In this document: positions 15,817 through 23,550 of the stretch, piece after piece
How positions within the stretch are numbered: the stretch's first letter is position 1
Layout: the number at the start of each line of letters is the position of its first letter
The notes under the pieces: model-generated
Database searches by the model: none
What the model was told of the DNA's origin: nothing
What the model saw: the letters and a program-made list of their open reading frames with translations, nothing else
From: Paenibacillus antri
GTDB lineage: Bacteria > Bacillota > Bacilli > Paenibacillales > YIM-B00363
Direction: 5' to 3'
Length of the DNA stretch: 32,612 nucleotides
NCBI RefSeq assembly: GCF_005765165.1
Contig: NZ_VCIW01000037.1
Location: forward strand, 1 to 32,612
Translations under genes and position numbers: made by a program

Positions 15817-16760
15817 CCCGCCGCCTCCTTCCGCGCGTCGCCGGTCAGTCCGAGGAAGACGTCGTCCAGCGTCGGCTTCCTGATCTCTACGCCCGTCGGC
15901 TCCAAGCCGAAGTCGTGAAGTAAGTTGAGGGCGAGCCGCAGCTCCTCGAACGAAGACCCTTCCTGCGCTACGGGAACGCTGACGCTGCGATCTTCGATGC
16001 GGCCGTTCAACAGCCGCGCCCCGCCTGCCGCTTCCGCCTCGGATCGGAACGACAGCTCGATCCGACCGCCCCCGACGAGCCGCTTCAGTTGTTCCGCCGT
16101 GCCCTCTGCCGCGATCCGGCCGCGGTGCACGACCGCGATGCGGTCGGCGAGCCGTTCCGCCTCCTCCAAATATTGCGTCGTCAGGAACACCGTCGTCCCG
16201 CCGCGAGCCAGCTCGGAAATCATCTCCCACAGATGCAAGCGGCTTCGCGGATCCAAGCCCGTCGTCGGCTCGTCGAGGAAGAGCGCCTGCGGCTCCGCGA
16301 GCAGGCTGACCGCGATGTCGAGCTTGCGCCGCATGCCGCCGGAGTACGTCTTCGCGAGGGCGTCGGCCGTCTCGACCAAGTCGAACCGTTCGAGAAGACG
16401 GTCCGCGCGCTCGTTCGCGGTCCGGCGGTCGAGCCGGTACAGCCGCCCCATCATCCGCAAGTTTTCCCGACCCGTCAACAGCTCGTCGACGCCCGCGAAT
16501 TGTCCCGTCAAGCTGACGATGCGGCGAACGTTCGCCGCCTCGCGCACGCAATCGAAGCCGCCGACCCTGGCGATCCCTTCATCCGGCCGAAGCAGCGTCG
16601 TCAGCGCGCGGACGGTCGTCGTCTTGCCGGCGCCGTTCTCCCCGAGCAGCGCGAAGATCGACCCCCGTTGTACGGCGAAGTCGATCCCGTCGAGCACGAC
16701 CCGAGAGCCGTACCGTTTCTTCAACCCTTGTACGGTAATGATGGCGTCGTTCATCATCAT
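15813..16760 (-). CDS. ABC transporter ATP-binding protein, DrrA-like
   Basis: The 315-residue ATPase has Walker A GENGAGKTT (about residues 40-48), a Q-loop in SLTGQFAGVDELLTGREN, signature YSGGM, Walker B LFLDEPTTGLDPRSR and a switch region TTQYLEEAERLADRI. A C-terminal DrrA-type extension ends KPTLDDVFLGLTG. It powers export by the permease encoded next to it. Three ATG codons occur in a row at the start; GGAGG is 5, 8 or 11 nt away. A promoter and a TetR-type palindrome lie just upstream, and a TetR-family gene precedes it. The usual reading is a repressor-controlled multidrug exporter; the inducer is unknown. Confidence 0.95.
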   Translation of the reverse strand: MMMNDAIITVQGLKKRYGSRVVLDGIDFAVQRGSIFALLGENGAGKTTTVRALTTLLRPDEGIARVGGFDCVREAANVRRIVSLTGQFAGVDELLTGRENLRMMGRLYRLDRRTANERADRLLERFDLVETADALAKTYSGGMRRKLDIAVSLLAEPQALFLDEPTTGLDPRSRLHLWEMISELARGGTTVFLTTQYLEEAERLADRIAVVHRGRIAAEGTAEQLKRLVGGGRIELSFRSEAEAAGGARLLNGRIEDRSVSVPVAQEGSSFEELRLALNLLHDFGLEPTGVEIRKPTLDDVFLGLTGDARKEAAG

Positions 16761-16779
16761 CGATGCCTCCCTCCAATCG

Positions 16780-16800
16780 TTGATTGATTTGTTCAGTCAA
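16780..16800. promoter_or_regulatory. candidate TetR-type operator before the exporter operon
   Basis: A 21-bp interrupted palindrome has half-sites TTGATTGA and TCAGTCAA around a 5-bp centre (7 of 8 positions symmetric). It lies between the -10 box of the exporter promoter and its ribosome site, covering the expected transcription start. A bound repressor would block the promoter. Binding by the neighbouring TetR-family protein is inferred. Confidence 0.6.
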
Positions 16801-16804
16801 TCTT

Positions 16805-16833
16805 AGAGTAGAGGGAAGCCCTCGATTTGTCAA
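16805..16833 (-). promoter_or_regulatory. promoter of the DrrAB-like exporter operon
   Basis: On the minus strand a perfect -35 TTGACA (complement of 16828-16833) and a weak -10 TACTCT (complement of 16805-16810) are spaced by 17 bp. It lies between the TetR-family gene and the ATPase gene, so the exporter can be transcribed apart from the regulator. The -10 matches consensus at only three positions. Confidence 0.5.
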
Positions 16834-16857
16834 CGAAAAGATGGCAAAGCTTGTTCG

Positions 16858-17451
16858 CTACGCGGCGAGCATCCGCAGCAGTAGATCGACCTTGCGGTCG
16901 AGGTTTCGACTCCACCACTCCCGATCCCCCTCCATCAACACCCCGGAGAGGACGGTCAGCAACAGCTCAAGCAATTCCTGCGGATCTCCCCCGACGATCG
17001 AACCGTCCGCTTGTCCCGCCGCGATGAGCGGGAACAGCTCCTTCGCATAGATCTCCGATCCCTCCCGGATCAGCGTCATCGTCTTCTCCGGCGCGCCGCC
17101 GAATCGCAAGACGTGTTGAATGACGCGGAATACGTCGCTGTTCCCTTCCGTCAGCGCGAACTTCACGAAGGTCTTCACCTTCTCCAACGGAGCGAGCGGC
17201 AACGCCCCGACTTCCCGGAACAATTCGTCCGCGCCCTCCATCGCCCACGCAAGACTCTCGTGCAGCACTTCTTCCTTGGATTCGAAATAATGATACACGA
17301 GTCCGTGGCTGACGCCCGCCTCCGCCGCGATCATGCCGATCTTCGTCAACCGGATGCCGTTCTCGGCGAACGTCCTCAGCGCGGCCGTAATAATTTGTTG
17401 TTTTCGATCGTTCCGGATTTTCTCCAGCTGTTCGTCGTTCATCGGTGTCAT
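16858..17451 (-). CDS. TetR/AcrR-family transcriptional regulator
   Basis: The protein has 197 residues. The N-terminal DNA-binding part reads RKQQIITAALRTFAENGIRLTKIGMIAAEAGVSHGLVYHYFESKEE in outline (residues about 17-62), a clear TetR helix-turn-helix with the YHYF signature. The rest is a helical ligand/dimer domain of TetR_C type. It lies just upstream of the DrrAB-like exporter in the same direction and probably represses it through the palindrome at 16780-16800; the ligand is unknown. A TACAAT on the minus strand (17485-17490) may be its -10, with a weak TTCGCC 17 bp upstream. GGAGG precedes the ATG by 11 nt. Confidence 0.94.
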   Translation of the reverse strand: MTPMNDEQLEKIRNDRKQQIITAALRTFAENGIRLTKIGMIAAEAGVSHGLVYHYFESKEEVLHESLAWAMEGADELFREVGALPLAPLEKVKTFVKFALTEGNSDVFRVIQHVLRFGGAPEKTMTLIREGSEIYAKELFPLIAAGQADGSIVGGDPQELLELLLTVLSGVLMEGDREWWSRNLDRKVDLLLRMLAA

Positions 17452-17538
17452 CTTCGCATCATTGCCTCCATCGTCGATACGTGCATTGTAGCACAGCGTC
17501 GCGCGCCGGCGAAGTCCGCGCCAAACCTCCTGTCCGCG

Positions 17539-18570
17539 TCATCGGCGCGCGGCCGCTCCCGGCGGCGTACCCGAACCCGATCCTTCCGCCGCTCGCAGGC
17601 GCGCCCGATATTGGCCGGGCGTCAGCCCCGTCCATTTCTTGAATGCGTTCTGGAACGCGCTCGGCTCGGAGAAGCGGAGCAAATAGGCGACGTCCCCGAC
17701 CGAATGCTCCGGCTGCCGCAAGTACCCTTCGGCCAGCTCTTTCCGAACGGCGGCGGCCAGCTCGTTATACGACGTACCCTCTTCCTTCAGCTTCAGCTGG
17801 AACGAGCGCGCGCTCATATGGAACGAGGCGGCCGTCTCCTGGAGCGTCGGGAAGGACGCGGGCATGCGCTCCAGCATCCTCCGAAATACCGCGTCGGACA
17901 ACGTCCGGCCGTTCGACAGCGTCTCCAACGTCCGTGCCGCGATCGATTCGAACATATGCCGCAGCCTGGCGTCCGCGTACAAAATCGGGAGCGCCATCAC
18001 GTCCTTATGGAATCGAATCGCATTCTCGTCCCCGTCGAACCGCGGCGCCCTCCCGAAGACGGATAAGTACGGAGCCGTTCCCCCCGGAGCCGCGTGCCGG
18101 AACGTCACCTCCTGCAGCGGGAACCGCCGATTGCTCATCCCGCACATCAACCGGTAGACCGACGACGCCATATCTTCCACGCAATGCCGGGACATGCGTC
18201 CGTTCGCTTCCAGCATGACGAACCTCAGCCGGATGTCGTCTCCCCGCGCCTCCCATTCCAGATTGAAGCCGCTGCATAGGATGTCGTTATATCGCCGGTA
18301 CGCCTTCAGCGCCTCGCCGACGGTGCCGGAATGCATCATGACGTATCCCAGAACGCCGAGATCGGCCGCTTCGGTATGTAACCCTTGATGCAGCCCGAAG
18401 TACGCGTCCTCCGTGAATGCCGCCCCGGCGAGCATCAGCCGCTCCAGCTCCGCGACATCGATGCGGACCTCCGGATCTCCGAGTCGTCCGACGTCGAAAG
18501 ACGCATCTCGGCAAAACCGTTCCGAATCGAATCCCCGCTGCTCGATCGATTTCAAAATCGGATACACCAT
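17539..18570 (-). CDS. AraC-family regulator of the OruR/Arabinose_bd type
   Basis: The 343-residue protein has a long N-terminal domain (about 10-190; contains LGVLGYVMMHSGTVGEALKAYRRY, typical of the PF12625 group) and a C-terminal AraC DNA-binding domain (about 240-325). The two helix-turn-helices contain TAASFHMSARSFQLKLKEEG and VGDVAYLLRFSEPSAFQNAFKKWTG. It is a complete, ordinary-length member. It is divergent from the flavodoxin-fold oxidoreductase across 143 nt, so it may control that gene. I find no clear promoter in the gap, only a GGAG-rich ribosome site for each gene. The effector is unknown. Confidence 0.93.
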   Translation of the reverse strand: MVYPILKSIEQRGFDSERFCRDASFDVGRLGDPEVRIDVAELERLMLAGAAFTEDAYFGLHQGLHTEAADLGVLGYVMMHSGTVGEALKAYRRYNDILCSGFNLEWEARGDDIRLRFVMLEANGRMSRHCVEDMASSVYRLMCGMSNRRFPLQEVTFRHAAPGGTAPYLSVFGRAPRFDGDENAIRFHKDVMALPILYADARLRHMFESIAARTLETLSNGRTLSDAVFRRMLERMPASFPTLQETAASFHMSARSFQLKLKEEGTSYNELAAAVRKELAEGYLRQPEHSVGDVAYLLRFSEPSAFQNAFKKWTGLTPGQYRARLRAAEGSGSGTPPGAAARR

Positions 18571-18713
18571 GGAAATGGATACTCCAACGGGCTCTATGAC
18601 GCGTCACTCCCCTCTTTGCGCGATTCAGCAACATTTCTGCGCGTTCCGTCATTTTCTCCATCATAGTCAAAGTCGTATGCTGAGTACAGTTCCAAGAGAG
18701 AGGAGTACCCGAT

Positions 18714-19295
18714 TTGAAAAAGAAAGTTCTCGTCGTCAACGGACATCCCGATCCGGAAAGCTTTTGCGCCGCCTTGGCGGACGCCTACGCAGAGGGAGCG
18801 AATCGCGCCGACGCCGACGTTCGCGTCATTCATGTCGGCCGGCTCGAGTTCGAACCGAATTTGAAATTCGGCTATCGACAAAGAACGGAGTTAGAGGAAG
18901 ATTTGATCGTGGCGCAAGCGTCGATTCGCTGGGCCGACCATCTCGTCTTCGTCTATCCCTGCTGGTGGGGAGCGATGCCCGGAATCATGAAAGGCTTTAT
19001 CGATCGCGTGTTCTTGCCCGGATTCGCGTTCAAATACCGAACCGATTCCGCGTTGTGGGATAAGCTGCTCACGGGCAAGTCCGCTCGCATGATCGTGACG
19101 TCGGACACTCCTTCCTGGTACAACCGCTTGGTATACCGTCAAGCGGGGCTCGTCGTGATGAAGAAGAACGTCTTGGGCTTTTGCGGCGTCAAGCCGGTTC
19201 GCGTCACCGAGATCGGTCCGGTGAAGCCGTCTTCGCCGGAGCAGCGCGCCAAGTGGCTGGAACGAACGAGACGGCTCGGAGCGCAGCGAGCATGA
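18714..19295 (+). CDS. flavodoxin-fold NAD(P)H oxidoreductase (NQO/MdaB-like)
   Basis: The 193-residue protein has the FMN/FAD phosphate loop GHPDPESFC (residues 10-18), a VYPCWWGAMPGIMKGFIDR segment (80-98) contacting the flavin ring, and a late FCGVKPVRV strand, as in the NAD(P)H quinone reductase/KefF-like family (PF02525). It would reduce quinones or similar electrophiles by two electrons. The start is TTG, with GAGAGGAG 8 nt upstream. It is divergent from an AraC-family gene, the likely regulator. It is the third electrophile-type reductase or hydrolase in the window, with NamA and the MhqD-like protein. Confidence 0.92.
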   Translation: MKKKVLVVNGHPDPESFCAALADAYAEGANRADADVRVIHVGRLEFEPNLKFGYRQRTELEEDLIVAQASIRWADHLVFVYPCWWGAMPGIMKGFIDRVFLPGFAFKYRTDSALWDKLLTGKSARMIVTSDTPSWYNRLVYRQAGLVVMKKNVLGFCGVKPVRVTEIGPVKPSSPEQRAKWLERTRRLGAQRA

Positions 19296-19327
19296 TTACG
19301 GGGGTTGCGAGCGGGAGGGCGGCCGGT

Positions 19328-19528
19328 TTACGGCTTCCTCCTTCGCGTCAACCACAGCAGCGCGATCGCGCAGCCGATCCCCGAGAGGAACGGCAAGTAC
19401 CGCAGAGGCATCAGCCATGTCGGCTCCTCGAACAGCCATAATCCGGCGACCGCAATCCCTTTCGCGACCAGAGCGCCCCCGAAGTACCCGCCGATATAGG
19501 CGAAGATGATGCCGAACACCGTTTTCAT
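19328..19528 (-). CDS. small two-helix membrane protein, function unknown
   Basis: The 66-residue protein starts at ATG 19528, with GGAGG 7 nt upstream. The frame is open to 19612, but the longer start has no ribosome site. Two hydrophobic segments (about residues 4-34 and 46-61) flank a short EEPTWLMPLRY loop, and the C-terminus is basic (TRRRKP). I do not recognise the family. It is convergent with the oxidoreductase gene (32 nt between stops) and reads away from the second repeat array. Confidence 0.75.
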   Translation of the reverse strand: MKTVFGIIFAYIGGYFGGALVAKGIAVAGLWLFEEPTWLMPLRYLPFLSGIGCAIALLWLTRRRKP

Positions 19529-19650
19529 AACGATTCCTCCATGCGAGTTTGAATTTTTCCATGAAGGCATCATACCAAGCGGATATTGCGATCTTGTGAT
19601 GCGCGGCTGCATATCCCGTGAACTTGCGCCCGACGCGCCTCCCGTCGACG

Positions 19651-19775
19651 GGAAATCCTCCCGCTTATTCCGGCGAAGGCACCTTTTTTTCGCGAATGAA
19701 AGGGAAAATCTCCTCCTTATTCGTCCGTCGGACCCCCGATCTCAAGATTTCCGCCGAATCAGACGGAGGTTTTCC
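19651..19775. repeat. second 20-bp repeat array, 52/53-bp spacing, orientation F-F-R
   Basis: Copies of the same motif as at 1259-1435 lie at 19651-19670 and 19703-19722 (forward) and 19756-19775 (reverse). Start-to-start distances are 52 and 53, identical to the first three of the other array. Spacers (32 and 33 nt) are unrelated to those of the first array. A fourth, reversed copy expected at 19808-19827 is absent; that place holds the sugar-transport terminator. The array fills the intergenic stretch 19529-19840, with no other gene in it. Confidence 0.88.
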
Positions 19776-19803
19776 CGCTCGGTCGGCGGGGCGGCGCCAA
19801 CAT

Positions 19804-19832
19804 AAAAAAAGCACCCTCGAAAGAGAGGGTGC
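19804..19832 (-). terminator. intrinsic terminator of the sugar ABC operon
   Basis: GCACCCTC (19811-19818) pairs with GAGGGTGC (19825-19832) around a 6-nt loop. Read on the minus strand it is followed by seven T residues. It begins 8 nt after the stop of the last permease gene. Confidence 0.9.
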
Positions 19833-19840
19833 CTATCCTG

Positions 19841-20725
19841 CTACTCCTTCACGGAACCGAGCATGATGCCGTGAATGAAATACCGCTGCAGGAACGGGTA
19901 GACGATCAAGATCGGAATCATCGATACCATGATTTTCGCCGCGTTAAGCGTCTTGTCCGACAGCTTATCCAGCAGCTCGACATTCGTGGAATCGAGATAC
20001 TCCGGCGACAGCTGCACGACAAGCTGCTGGATGTACGTCTGCAGCGGATACGACTCTACGCTGCGCATGAAGATCAGCCCGTCGAAGAACGAGTTCCAGT
20101 GGCCGACGAGGCTGAACAGCGTCACGGTGGCGAGCGCGGGCAGCGACAGCGGCAGGAAGACGCGCAGCAGCATGAACCACGGTCCCGCGCCGTCGATCGT
20201 GCCCGCTTCGCTGAGCTCCTTCGGCAGGTTGCGGAAGAAATTCATGAGCAGGACGACGTTGAACACCGGCACCGCGCCCGGCAGCACGAGCGCCCACAGC
20301 GTATTGAACATGCCCAAATATTTCACGACCAAGTAAAGCGGGATCATGCCGCCGCTGAACAGCATCGTGAACAACAGAAACCACATGTAATAATGCCGGG
20401 TGCGGAATTCCTTCGGGCTCCGGGACAACGGATACGCCATCAGCACGGTGAGGACGAAGTTGATCGCGCCGCCGAGCAGCACGCGCTGCACCGACACCAG
20501 GAAGGCGTTCCCGAAGTGCGGGTCGACGATGATCTTGCGGTAAGACTCCAGATTGAAGCCGACCGGCCAGAACGTCACGAACCCGCCCGCCGCCGCCGCC
20601 ATGTTGCTGAACGATATGGCGACCGTGTGAATGATCGGCGCCAGCGACAGGAAGGAGACGACCGCCATGAGCGCCACGAGCGTCGCGTCCCAGGCGCGGG
20701 CGGCGAAAGTTTTATCTCTTACCAT
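19841..20725 (-). CDS. carbohydrate ABC transporter permease, YtcP/LplC-like
   Basis: The 294-residue membrane protein has six predicted helices and the binding-protein-dependent permease EAA loop EAGTIDGAGPWFMLLRVFLPLSLPA in outline (about 168-192), where the missing ATPase would dock. The C-terminal FLQRYFIHGIMLGSVKE is typical of the YtcP group of CUT1 transporters in Paenibacillus. It pairs with the LplB-like permease encoded 20 nt upstream and the solute-binding lipoprotein before that. No ATPase gene is present, so a shared MsmX-type ATPase is expected. It is the last gene before the operon terminator. Confidence 0.96.
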   Translation of the reverse strand: MVRDKTFAARAWDATLVALMAVVSFLSLAPIIHTVAISFSNMAAAAGGFVTFWPVGFNLESYRKIIVDPHFGNAFLVSVQRVLLGGAINFVLTVLMAYPLSRSPKEFRTRHYYMWFLLFTMLFSGGMIPLYLVVKYLGMFNTLWALVLPGAVPVFNVVLLMNFFRNLPKELSEAGTIDGAGPWFMLLRVFLPLSLPALATVTLFSLVGHWNSFFDGLIFMRSVESYPLQTYIQQLVVQLSPEYLDSTNVELLDKLSDKTLNAAKIMVSMIPILIVYPFLQRYFIHGIMLGSVKE

Positions 20726-20745
20726 GTTCCAGCCGCACCTCCTTC

Positions 20746-21630
20746 CTAGAAAATTCGATAGTTCGCATAGCGGTACGCCAGGCGGTACGAGATGACGATC
20801 AAGATGAACCCGATTACGGACTTCAGCAAGCCGACGGCCGTCGCGAAGCCGTACTGCGCCTCGACGAGCCCGACCCGGTATACGTACGTGTCGATGACGT
20901 CGCCGCTCGGATAGACGAGCGGGTTGTACAGGTTAAAGATTTGATCGAATCCGGCGTTCAATATATTTCCGATGCTGAGCGTCGCCAGCAATATGATCGT
21001 AGGCACCAAGTTCGGGAACGTGATATAGACGATCTTCTGGAATCGCGTCGCCCCGTCGATGTCGGCGGCCTCGTACAAGGTCGGGTCGATGCCCGCCAGC
21101 GCCGCGAGGTAGACGATCGCCGCGAAGCCGAAATCCTTCCACGTATCCGAGCCGATAATAAGCCACGGAAACCATTCGTTGCTTGCCAGGAACATAATCC
21201 GTTCGCCGCCGAACAGCCCGATGACGTTGTTGACGATGCCGTCCATGGACAGCATGTCGATCATCACGCCCGCGAGAATGACCCACGACAAGAAGTGCGG
21301 CAAATAAACGATCGTCTGCACCCATCGCTTGAACGCCGCGAGGCGAAGCTCGTTGAGCAGGATCGCGAAGGTGACCGGCACGACGAGGCCGGCGATAATT
21401 TTCCCCATGGAAATAAAGATCGTATTATAGAAAATGACCTTGCTGTCCCGAATCTGAAACAAATATTCGAAATTTTCGAGCCCGATCCACGGAGAGTTTC
21501 GAATCCCGAGGCCGATATTGAAGTCTTGGAACGCGATCAAGACGCCGAACATCGGCACGAGATGAAATACGATCAGCAGCGCCATGCCCGGCAGCAGCAT
21601 GAGGTGAAAATGCTTCTGGAAGCTCTTCAT
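20746..21630 (-). CDS. carbohydrate ABC transporter permease, LplB-like
   Basis: The 294-residue protein has six helices and the EAA loop EAADIDGATRFQKIVYITFPNLVPT in outline (about 187-211). The start MLLPGMALLIVFHLVPMFGVLIAFQDFN and the end VISYRLAYRYANYRIF are typical of LplB in polysaccharide-lipoprotein dependent sugar transporters. It forms the membrane channel with the YtcP-like partner. It follows the solute-binding protein gene across a 91-nt gap that contains an intrinsic terminator, which would lower permease expression relative to the binding protein. Confidence 0.96.
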   Translation of the reverse strand: MKSFQKHFHLMLLPGMALLIVFHLVPMFGVLIAFQDFNIGLGIRNSPWIGLENFEYLFQIRDSKVIFYNTIFISMGKIIAGLVVPVTFAILLNELRLAAFKRWVQTIVYLPHFLSWVILAGVMIDMLSMDGIVNNVIGLFGGERIMFLASNEWFPWLIIGSDTWKDFGFAAIVYLAALAGIDPTLYEAADIDGATRFQKIVYITFPNLVPTIILLATLSIGNILNAGFDQIFNLYNPLVYPSGDVIDTYVYRVGLVEAQYGFATAVGLLKSVIGFILIVISYRLAYRYANYRIF

Positions 21631-21655
21631 CGATTGTGCCCGCCTTCCGTTTGGT

Positions 21656-21706
21656 AAAAGAAAAGAGAAGCGCCGCCAAGTTCCGGCCTCGCGTCGGCGC
21701 TCCTCT
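21656..21706 (-). terminator. internal terminator between binding-protein and permease genes
   Basis: On the minus strand a 12-bp stem with one G-U pair (21695-21706 with 21664-21675; core AGCGCCG) is followed by TTTTCTTTT. It starts 15 nt after the stop of the solute-binding gene and ends 26 nt before the permease start. Partial read-through would give more binding protein than permease, the usual ratio in such systems. The differential-expression effect is inferred. Confidence 0.8.
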
Positions 21707-21721
21707 CTCCGTTCCTTCGCC

Positions 21722-23401
21722 TTACTTCACTTCCGCTTGCACCTCGGCCGTAATTTCGTCGCCGCCTTGCGCCTTCCATTCCGACACGAACGTCTCGAAG
21801 TCGTCCAGCGGACGGTTGCCCATGACGATCGCGTAGAAGTATTCCTCTTCCAGCTTCTTCAGGTTCGCCCACTTGCGTTCCATCGTCTTCGTCGTCGTCG
21901 TGAACTCGTTGTAGAGCGAATTCATCGGCAGCTTCAGCAGCTGCGCCGGCTCGGTGTACCCCCAGAAGCGTCCCCATCCGGCCAAGTCTTTGCGCGGCGC
22001 GGCTTCGTCGGCTTTCGCGAAGTCGTACAGCAGCTTCACTTCAGGCGTCAATTCCTCCGGCTTGATCTTGCCCGCGAGCGCGTCCGCGAGCATGTCGGAT
22101 TTGCGTTCCACGGCGTTCGCATAGTCGAACGTGCCGTTGCCGATCGGCCAGAACTCCGTCGAAATCGTAGCGTCCAGCTTGAGCGCGTCCGGCTCGGCCT
22201 TGCGCTCCGACCGGATGTACGTGTTGATGTAGACGATCGCCGCTTCCGGATTTTTCATGCCTTTGCGAACGACCATGAATCGGCTGCTGACGGGCAGCTG
22301 CAGGTTGTTCAGCTGGCCCTTGTCGTCGTGGATGGCGTACACCTTGAAGTTCGCGTCCGGGAAGTTCCCGTACGTGTCTCTCGCGATGCCGCCCGACCAC
22401 CACGGACCGAAGAACATGCCGGCTTTGCCGGAGACGACCATCTGGTCCGTGTCCTTGCGGATCGCGAATTCCTTGTCGATGAGGCCGGCCGCGTACATGT
22501 CGCGGATTTTGCCGAGCGCCGCTTTCGTCTCCGGCAAAATCGAACCGTACGCGAGATTGCCGGCGCCGTCTCGAACCCAGTTGCCCGGGTAAGCGTTGTA
22601 AGCGCCGAACAGCCCTTTGAGATTGTGGCGGCCCGCCTTCATCGGCGCGTCCAGCGTGCCGGCCGTCAGGCCGATCGTGCCGTCGCCGCCCATCTTGTTG
22701 TCGACGAACGCTTTGGCGATGTTCTCGACGTCCGCTACCGTCTTCGGACCTTCGAGACCGAGCTTGTCGAGCCAATCCTGGCGCACCCACACCATGCTGA
22801 GCGCGTCCGCCTGAACCGCGATGTTCGGAATCGCGAGCAGCTTGCCGTCGATCGTCGCTTTCTCGAGCGCCATGCCGTTCGTCGAAGCGTACAGCTCTTC
22901 GGTCAGCGGCGCCTTATACTTTTCGTATACTTCGGTCAGATCCTCCAGCTGCCCCGCGTTCGCGAGCGTCTTGAACGTCTGCTCGTCGACGAACATGACG
23001 TCCGGGATGTCGCCGCTGCCGATCGCGAGCTTCGACTTCTGCTCGTAATCGTTGCCCGAGGCGTACCATAAAATTTCGACTTCGATGTTCGCCTTCTCTT
23101 TCAAATAACGCGTGTATTGATTGTCCTCCACCGTGTCGCCTTCCGGCAGCTTGGCGTCGGCGCCCAAGTGCTTGAAGGTCGTGAACGTCGCGGGCTCCGG
23201 CATGCGGTACGGATCGATCGCCTCCGCCGCGGGCGCTTCCTCCGCCGGCTTCTCGTCCGTCTTTCCTCCCGCTTCGGCGCTTGGCGCCGGATCTCCCGCT
23301 GCTTCCTCCGTGTTCCCCGCGTTGTTACCGGTGCAGGCCGTGACGACCAAGGAAAGCAGGAGCAGCAGCATCGTCATCCACTTGAACGAACGTTGAACCA
23401 T
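21722..23401 (-). CDS. extracellular sugar-binding lipoprotein (LplA-like, SBP family 1)
   Basis: The 559-residue protein has a lipoprotein signal peptide (MVQRSFKWMTMLLLLLSLVV) and lipobox VTAC, with Cys23 as anchor. A low-complexity Glu/Ala/Pro linker (about 30-70) follows. The mature binding domain has SBP_bac_1 features: YASGNDYEQKSKLAIGSGDIPDVMF, SMVWVRQDWLDKLGLEGPKT and GKAGMFFGPWW. It captures an oligosaccharide outside the cell for the two permeases; the ligand is not predictable. ATG 23401 has AGGAGG 6 nt upstream. The frame stays open far upstream, but that is a shadow of the regulator gene. A cre-like site lies just before it. Confidence 0.96.
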   Translation of the reverse strand: MVQRSFKWMTMLLLLLSLVVTACTGNNAGNTEEAAGDPAPSAEAGGKTDEKPAEEAPAAEAIDPYRMPEPATFTTFKHLGADAKLPEGDTVEDNQYTRYLKEKANIEVEILWYASGNDYEQKSKLAIGSGDIPDVMFVDEQTFKTLANAGQLEDLTEVYEKYKAPLTEELYASTNGMALEKATIDGKLLAIPNIAVQADALSMVWVRQDWLDKLGLEGPKTVADVENIAKAFVDNKMGGDGTIGLTAGTLDAPMKAGRHNLKGLFGAYNAYPGNWVRDGAGNLAYGSILPETKAALGKIRDMYAAGLIDKEFAIRKDTDQMVVSGKAGMFFGPWWSGGIARDTYGNFPDANFKVYAIHDDKGQLNNLQLPVSSRFMVVRKGMKNPEAAIVYINTYIRSERKAEPDALKLDATISTEFWPIGNGTFDYANAVERKSDMLADALAGKIKPEELTPEVKLLYDFAKADEAAPRKDLAGWGRFWGYTEPAQLLKLPMNSLYNEFTTTTKTMERKWANLKKLEEEYFYAIVMGNRPLDDFETFVSEWKAQGGDEITAEVQAEVK

Positions 23402-23417
23402 TGTGATCCTCCTTTTT

Positions 23418-23431
23418 TGTAATCGCTTTCT
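23418..23431 (-). promoter_or_regulatory. candidate cre (CcpA) site before the solute-binding gene
   Basis: On the minus strand AGAAAGCGATTACA matches the catabolite-responsive consensus TGWAANCGNTNWCA at 13 of 14 positions; only the first base differs. It lies between the -10 box at 23445-23450 and the ribosome site at 23408-23412, about 14 nt after the -10. That position fits a roadblock or start-site repressor. Control by CcpA and preferred sugars is inferred. Confidence 0.6.
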
Positions 23432-23444
23432 TTTTACGATTTTC

Positions 23445-23450
23445 ATTATA
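23445..23450 (-). promoter_or_regulatory. -10 box of the solute-binding gene
   Basis: A perfect TATAAT on the minus strand lies 43 nt before the start codon in the 149-nt gap after the response-regulator gene. No good -35 is seen at 16-18 bp, which fits a promoter that needs an activator such as the neighbouring AraC-type response regulator. Confidence 0.55.
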
Positions 23451-23550
23451 GTGAAAATCTGCGCCCCAAGCGGCACACTGCATCCGCAATTCGCGACCAA
23501 ATCGTCTTCTGCGGCGCCGCGGGAGGAGGATCGGAGGACGATGTTGCACT

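Noticed and set aside
15040-16551. 503-residue reading that extends the permease upstream
   Set aside because: The first half is an out-of-frame reading of the ATPase gene; the permease has its own ATG and ribosome site at 15816.
18571-18713. Promoter pair in the AraC/oxidoreductase divergent gap
   Set aside because: No -35/-10 pair with acceptable match and spacing was found on either strand.
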